23,358 bases of DNA from a virus. How positions within the stretch are numbered: position 1 is the stretch's first letter; every line of letters begins with the position of its first letter. The notes beneath the pieces were generated by a model. The model worked only from the letters and a program-made list of their open reading frames with translations, was not told where the DNA came from and ran no database searches. Positions 21,105 through 23,358 of this stretch are shown here, in pieces. The DNA lies in the IMG/VR virus record IMGVR_UViG_3300027759_000435, positions 1 through 23,358 of that record; one strand, 5' to 3'. The translations under genes were made by a program, and so were the position numbers.

Positions 21105-21464
21105 GTCACCACGACGCCAAGTTATTTCTTTGCGCTTAACAACCTCAATACAACATAAACAGACAGTTCGTAAATTAGTAAGAGCAATATTTTCTAAATT
21201 ACCATCAATGTGATATACTGTCATTTGTGATGTAAACAAACTTTTAAAGCCACATAAATCACAAGTGGCTTTTTTCTTATATCCACTCTTAGTCCAGTTA
21301 GCCTTTCTAGGCTTTAGCTTCTTTTTCTTACGACCGCATTCATCACATCCACTGCGATAGTGTGTAATACCCTCACGGATGTAATTCACGGCACAATGAT
21401 TCTTTCCGCAAGATTTACATATAGGTCTTAACATACAGTATTTAGTAGGAACCTTCGAAGGCAC
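21087..21464 (-). CDS. Zinc-ribbon HNH endonuclease-like protein
   Basis: A 125-residue basic protein with zinc-binding cysteine pairs: C16-x2-C19, C40-x2-C43, C68-x2-C71 and C102-x2-C105. The nuclease core lies between the last two: YHIDGNLENIALTNLRTVC (84-102), with catalytic-type His85, Asn89 and Asn97. Similar proteins are frequent in T4-like marine phages; whether this is a homing enzyme or a phage DNA-processing enzyme is open. The start is taken as GTG 21464 to include the MPSKVP leader; ATG 21434 is an alternative and lies four bases after a TAAATA element. It is convergent with the kinase gene and points away from the tail sheath gene. Confidence 0.8.
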   Translation of the reverse strand: MPSKVPTKYCMLRPICKSCGKNHCAVNYIREGITHYRSGCDECGRKKKKLKPRKANWTKSGYKKKATCDLCGFKSLFTSQMTVYHIDGNLENIALTNLRTVCLCCIEVVKRKEITWRRGDLEVDH

Positions 21465-21483
21465 GGTAATACCGTCTTTTTTT
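21463..21483 (+). terminator. Intrinsic terminator upstream of the tail sheath
   Basis: ACGGT and ACCGT form a five-pair stem with an AAT loop, followed by C and seven T. It would stop plus-strand read-through before the tail-sheath late promoter at 21492. It overlaps the start of the opposite-strand HNH gene. Confidence 0.6.
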
Positions 21484-21491
21484 AATTTTCT

Positions 21492-21499
21492 ACTAAATA
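21492..21499 (+). promoter_or_regulatory. Late promoter ACTAAATA (tail sheath)
   Basis: ACTAAATA nine bases after the terminator, with predicted +1 at A21505. The sequence that follows (ATAGTATG) is the same as after the promoter at 3285. The leader is 49 bases and carries AAAGGA at 21540-21545. Confidence 0.6.
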
Positions 21500-21553
21500 A
21501 TAGTATGCAATTTAGGTAGTAAACCTCATAATTTTACATAAAGGAAAAATAAA

Positions 21554-23358
21554 ATGGCATTAACATCTCCAGGCGTACAAGTAACGATTACCGACGAAAG
21601 TCAATACTTACCGGCAGCAACAGGTTCAGTCCCGCTAGTTCTATTAGCAACAGCACAAAATAAAGCAAACGCTAGCGGTACAGGAGTAGCAGTAGCTACT
21701 ACGGCAGCTAACGCAAATAAATTATATCAAGTAACAAGTCAGCGTGATTTAGTAAACTTATATGGTACACCTTTCTTCTATACAACGACAAATGGCACAC
21801 CAATTCAAGGTTACGAATTAAACGAATATGGTTTGTTAGCGGCTTACTCTTTACTTGGAGTTACAAATCGTTGCTACGTACTACGTTGTGATATTGATTT
21901 AGCAAGCTTAGTGGGTCAAACAGGTCGTCCAACTGGCGCGCCGGCTGATGGTACATATTGGTTAGACAGTACTACAAGTGCTTGGGGTATCTATGAATTT
22001 AATCAAACAACTGGTCAGTTTGCATTGCAATCACCTATTGTTATTACAGATGCTACTAATATGTCCGGTGGTGCTCCTCTAGCAAGCATTGGTGCAATTG
22101 GTGATTATGCAGTTAATGCATTACAAGTAACAACTAATCCATCGGGTGCGGAACGAACATATTATTATAAAACAACAGATAACGTGTGGGTTATATTAGG
22201 TAGTTCTGATTGGAAAAACGATATTCCTGCAATTACATCAACTGTTTCTAACCCAACCATCTCTGCAGGCGGAACACTTGTTATTGGTATGAGTGGTTTA
22301 TTCTCTGCTACTATCACTATTACATCAGGTGATACTGTATCTGACATTGCAACTGCAATTAATAATCTAGGATGGACATATCTATCAGCAGAAGTTAGAA
22401 GTGGTAAACTATGTATATTTACTGACCAATACCTATCAGCAAGTGTTGGTACAGCAAACGCTAGTTTAATTATTAGTGGAACAGGTTCATTCTCTGCATT
22501 AGGTATTCCGGCAGCTACTTATTATACCACTCTAGTCGCATATGGAACAAGTGCTCAAATGCCATTGTGGACAACTAGTCAATCGCAACCTCGTCCAACA
22601 GGCAGTGTATGGATTAAGGTTGGTGCAGCCGGCAATGGATTGACACCAGCAATGTCCAGATATAGCACAGCTACAGCATCATGGATTGCAAAAAATATAT
22701 CATTGGCTACCGCGGACTGGGCGGCAACTTCAGTATTAGATGCAACAGGTGGACAAGCTATTCCTGCAGGAACAATCTATGGTCAATATAATTTCAACGG
22801 TTCTTCTACAACATCACCCGTATATTTTTGGGAGAGAATTGCAACCGGTCCTACTGTTGTAACAGGTAGTAACACAGCTCCTGATTTCACGGCAGGCCCG
22901 TATTATATGCAAGTTTTTGTGAGTGTTCCTGGAAGTAGTTCATTAAGTTCAGCATATAATTTTACTTTAGCCGACAACAGTGACGCTACAGATTTTGTAA
23001 CAGCTTGGTACGCCGCTGGTATTCCATACACAACAGCAACAGTAACAACAGAAGGTTCTATTCAGTTAACTCACACTGAAGGTGGTGAAATTGTTATGAC
23101 TGATTACGTAAATTCATCATTTGTATCAGATGGCTCAACCAATGGTTTAATCACAGAGGCTGGCTTTATTATAGGAACAACAACTGGTGTTAAGTTTGGT
23201 CCAAGTGTATTTGTAAGTTTTACTGCCATACCACAACTTTCTACTAGTGGAAGTGGTTCTGCCGCAACATTCCAAGCACAATCAGCATACGGCGTTTATT
23301 TATTAAATGGTGATGGTGTAACTGCAGGAGGAAGTGGCTATGCAGTAGGAGACACGAT
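21554..23358 (+). CDS. Tail sheath protein, gp18-like (partial at right edge)
   Basis: The frame is open from ATG 21554 to the window edge (601 codons seen, no stop). The N-terminus, LTSPGVQVTITDESQYLPAA followed by SVPLVLLATAQNK, is the strongly conserved start of the contractile tail sheath of T4-like marine phages. The helix-rich block around QGYELNEYGLLAAYSLLGVTNRCYVLRCDIDL (residues 85-116) continues the sheath fold. Residues from about 120 onward are Thr/Ser/Gly/Ala-rich and look like the variable, outward-facing insertion domains, ending in a GGSGYAVGDT-type segment; the conserved C-terminal domain is beyond the edge. The ATG has a strong AAAGGA site and a late promoter. It is the major contractile structural protein. 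Confidence 0.92.
   Translation, partial: MALTSPGVQVTITDESQYLPAATGSVPLVLLATAQNKANASGTGVAVATTAANANKLYQVTSQRDLVNLYGTPFFYTTTNGTPIQGYELNEYGLLAAYSLLGVTNRCYVLRCDIDLASLVGQTGRPTGAPADGTYWLDSTTSAWGIYEFNQTTGQFALQSPIVITDATNMSGGAPLASIGAIGDYAVNALQVTTNPSGAERTYYYKTTDNVWVILGSSDWKNDIPAITSTVSNPTISAGGTLVIGMSGLFSATITITSGDTVSDIATAINNLGWTYLSAEVRSGKLCIFTDQYLSASVGTANASLIISGTGSFSALGIPAATYYTTLVAYGTSAQMPLWTTSQSQPRPTGSVWIKVGAAGNGLTPAMSRYSTATASWIAKNISLATADWAATSVLDATGGQAIPAGTIYGQYNFNGSSTTSPVYFWERIATGPTVVTGSNTAPDFTAGPYYMQVFVSVPGSSSLSSAYNFTLADNSDATDFVTAWYAAGIPYTTATVTTEGSIQLTHTEGGEIVMTDYVNSSFVSDGSTNGLITEAGFIIGTTTGVKFGPSVFVSFTAIPQLSTSGSGSAATFQAQSAYGVYLLNGDGVTAGGSGYAVGDT

Overview
This window is a stretch of an AT-rich, T4-like myovirus genome (Caudoviricetes). 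The case rests on several genes I recognise by family resemblance: a Toprim primase fragment followed by a gp41/DnaB-type helicase, neck proteins resembling gp13 and gp14, a tail completion/sheath stabiliser resembling gp15, a gp1-type deoxynucleoside monophosphate kinase, and a gp18-type tail sheath running off the right edge. GATAAATA-type late promoters sit directly upstream of most structural genes. The gene content (HesB/IscA-like protein, MazG-like hydrolase, PD-(D/E)XK exonuclease, repetitive tail fibre, and a zinc-rich HNH protein) resembles T4-like phages of aquatic bacteria. The host cannot be read from the sequence.

Layout. Positions 1-3257: replication genes (primase end, helicase), a small unknown gene and a ligase-like nucleotidyltransferase. 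3338-3760: a short putative virion protein with its own late promoter and strong terminator. 3827-4754: two unknown genes. 4804-7852: a tightly packed late operon with an acidic core/scaffold-like protein, a small protein, a HesB/IscA-like protein, a GT-A-like glycosyltransferase and an SGNH hydrolase. 7900-8586: an exonuclease with a sigma70-like promoter. 8630-13765: tail fibre, two further repetitive virion-type proteins and a coiled-coil/membrane protein. 13656-17304 (minus strand): gp14-like, gp15-like and Nudix genes. 17401-19826: an early unknown gene, MazG and gp13-like neck protein. 19837-20394: an iron/manganese superoxide dismutase. 20472-21464: dNMP kinase and a convergent HNH gene. 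21554-end: tail sheath.

Regulation is the most interesting part. Three sigma70-like promoters precede early-type genes (exonuclease, the unknown gene plus MazG, dNMP kinase), and T4-like late promoters precede structural genes. At four late genes (1862, 8630, 12081, 19029) an inverted repeat spans the late promoter or predicted late start and pairs with the ribosome binding site or start codon. RNA read through from upstream would therefore hide the start, whereas RNA begun at the late promoter would lack the 5' arm. This is the arrangement known for T4 genes e, soc and 49, here apparently used several times, once as a four-way junction. Three other late genes have the start codon exactly at the predicted late +1 and may be leaderless.

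The other notable point is the superoxide dismutase. It keeps all four metal ligands, lies behind a late-type promoter, and has an N-terminal extension resembling the T4 capsid-targeting peptide with an L-x-E prohead-protease site, so it may be packaged in the virion.
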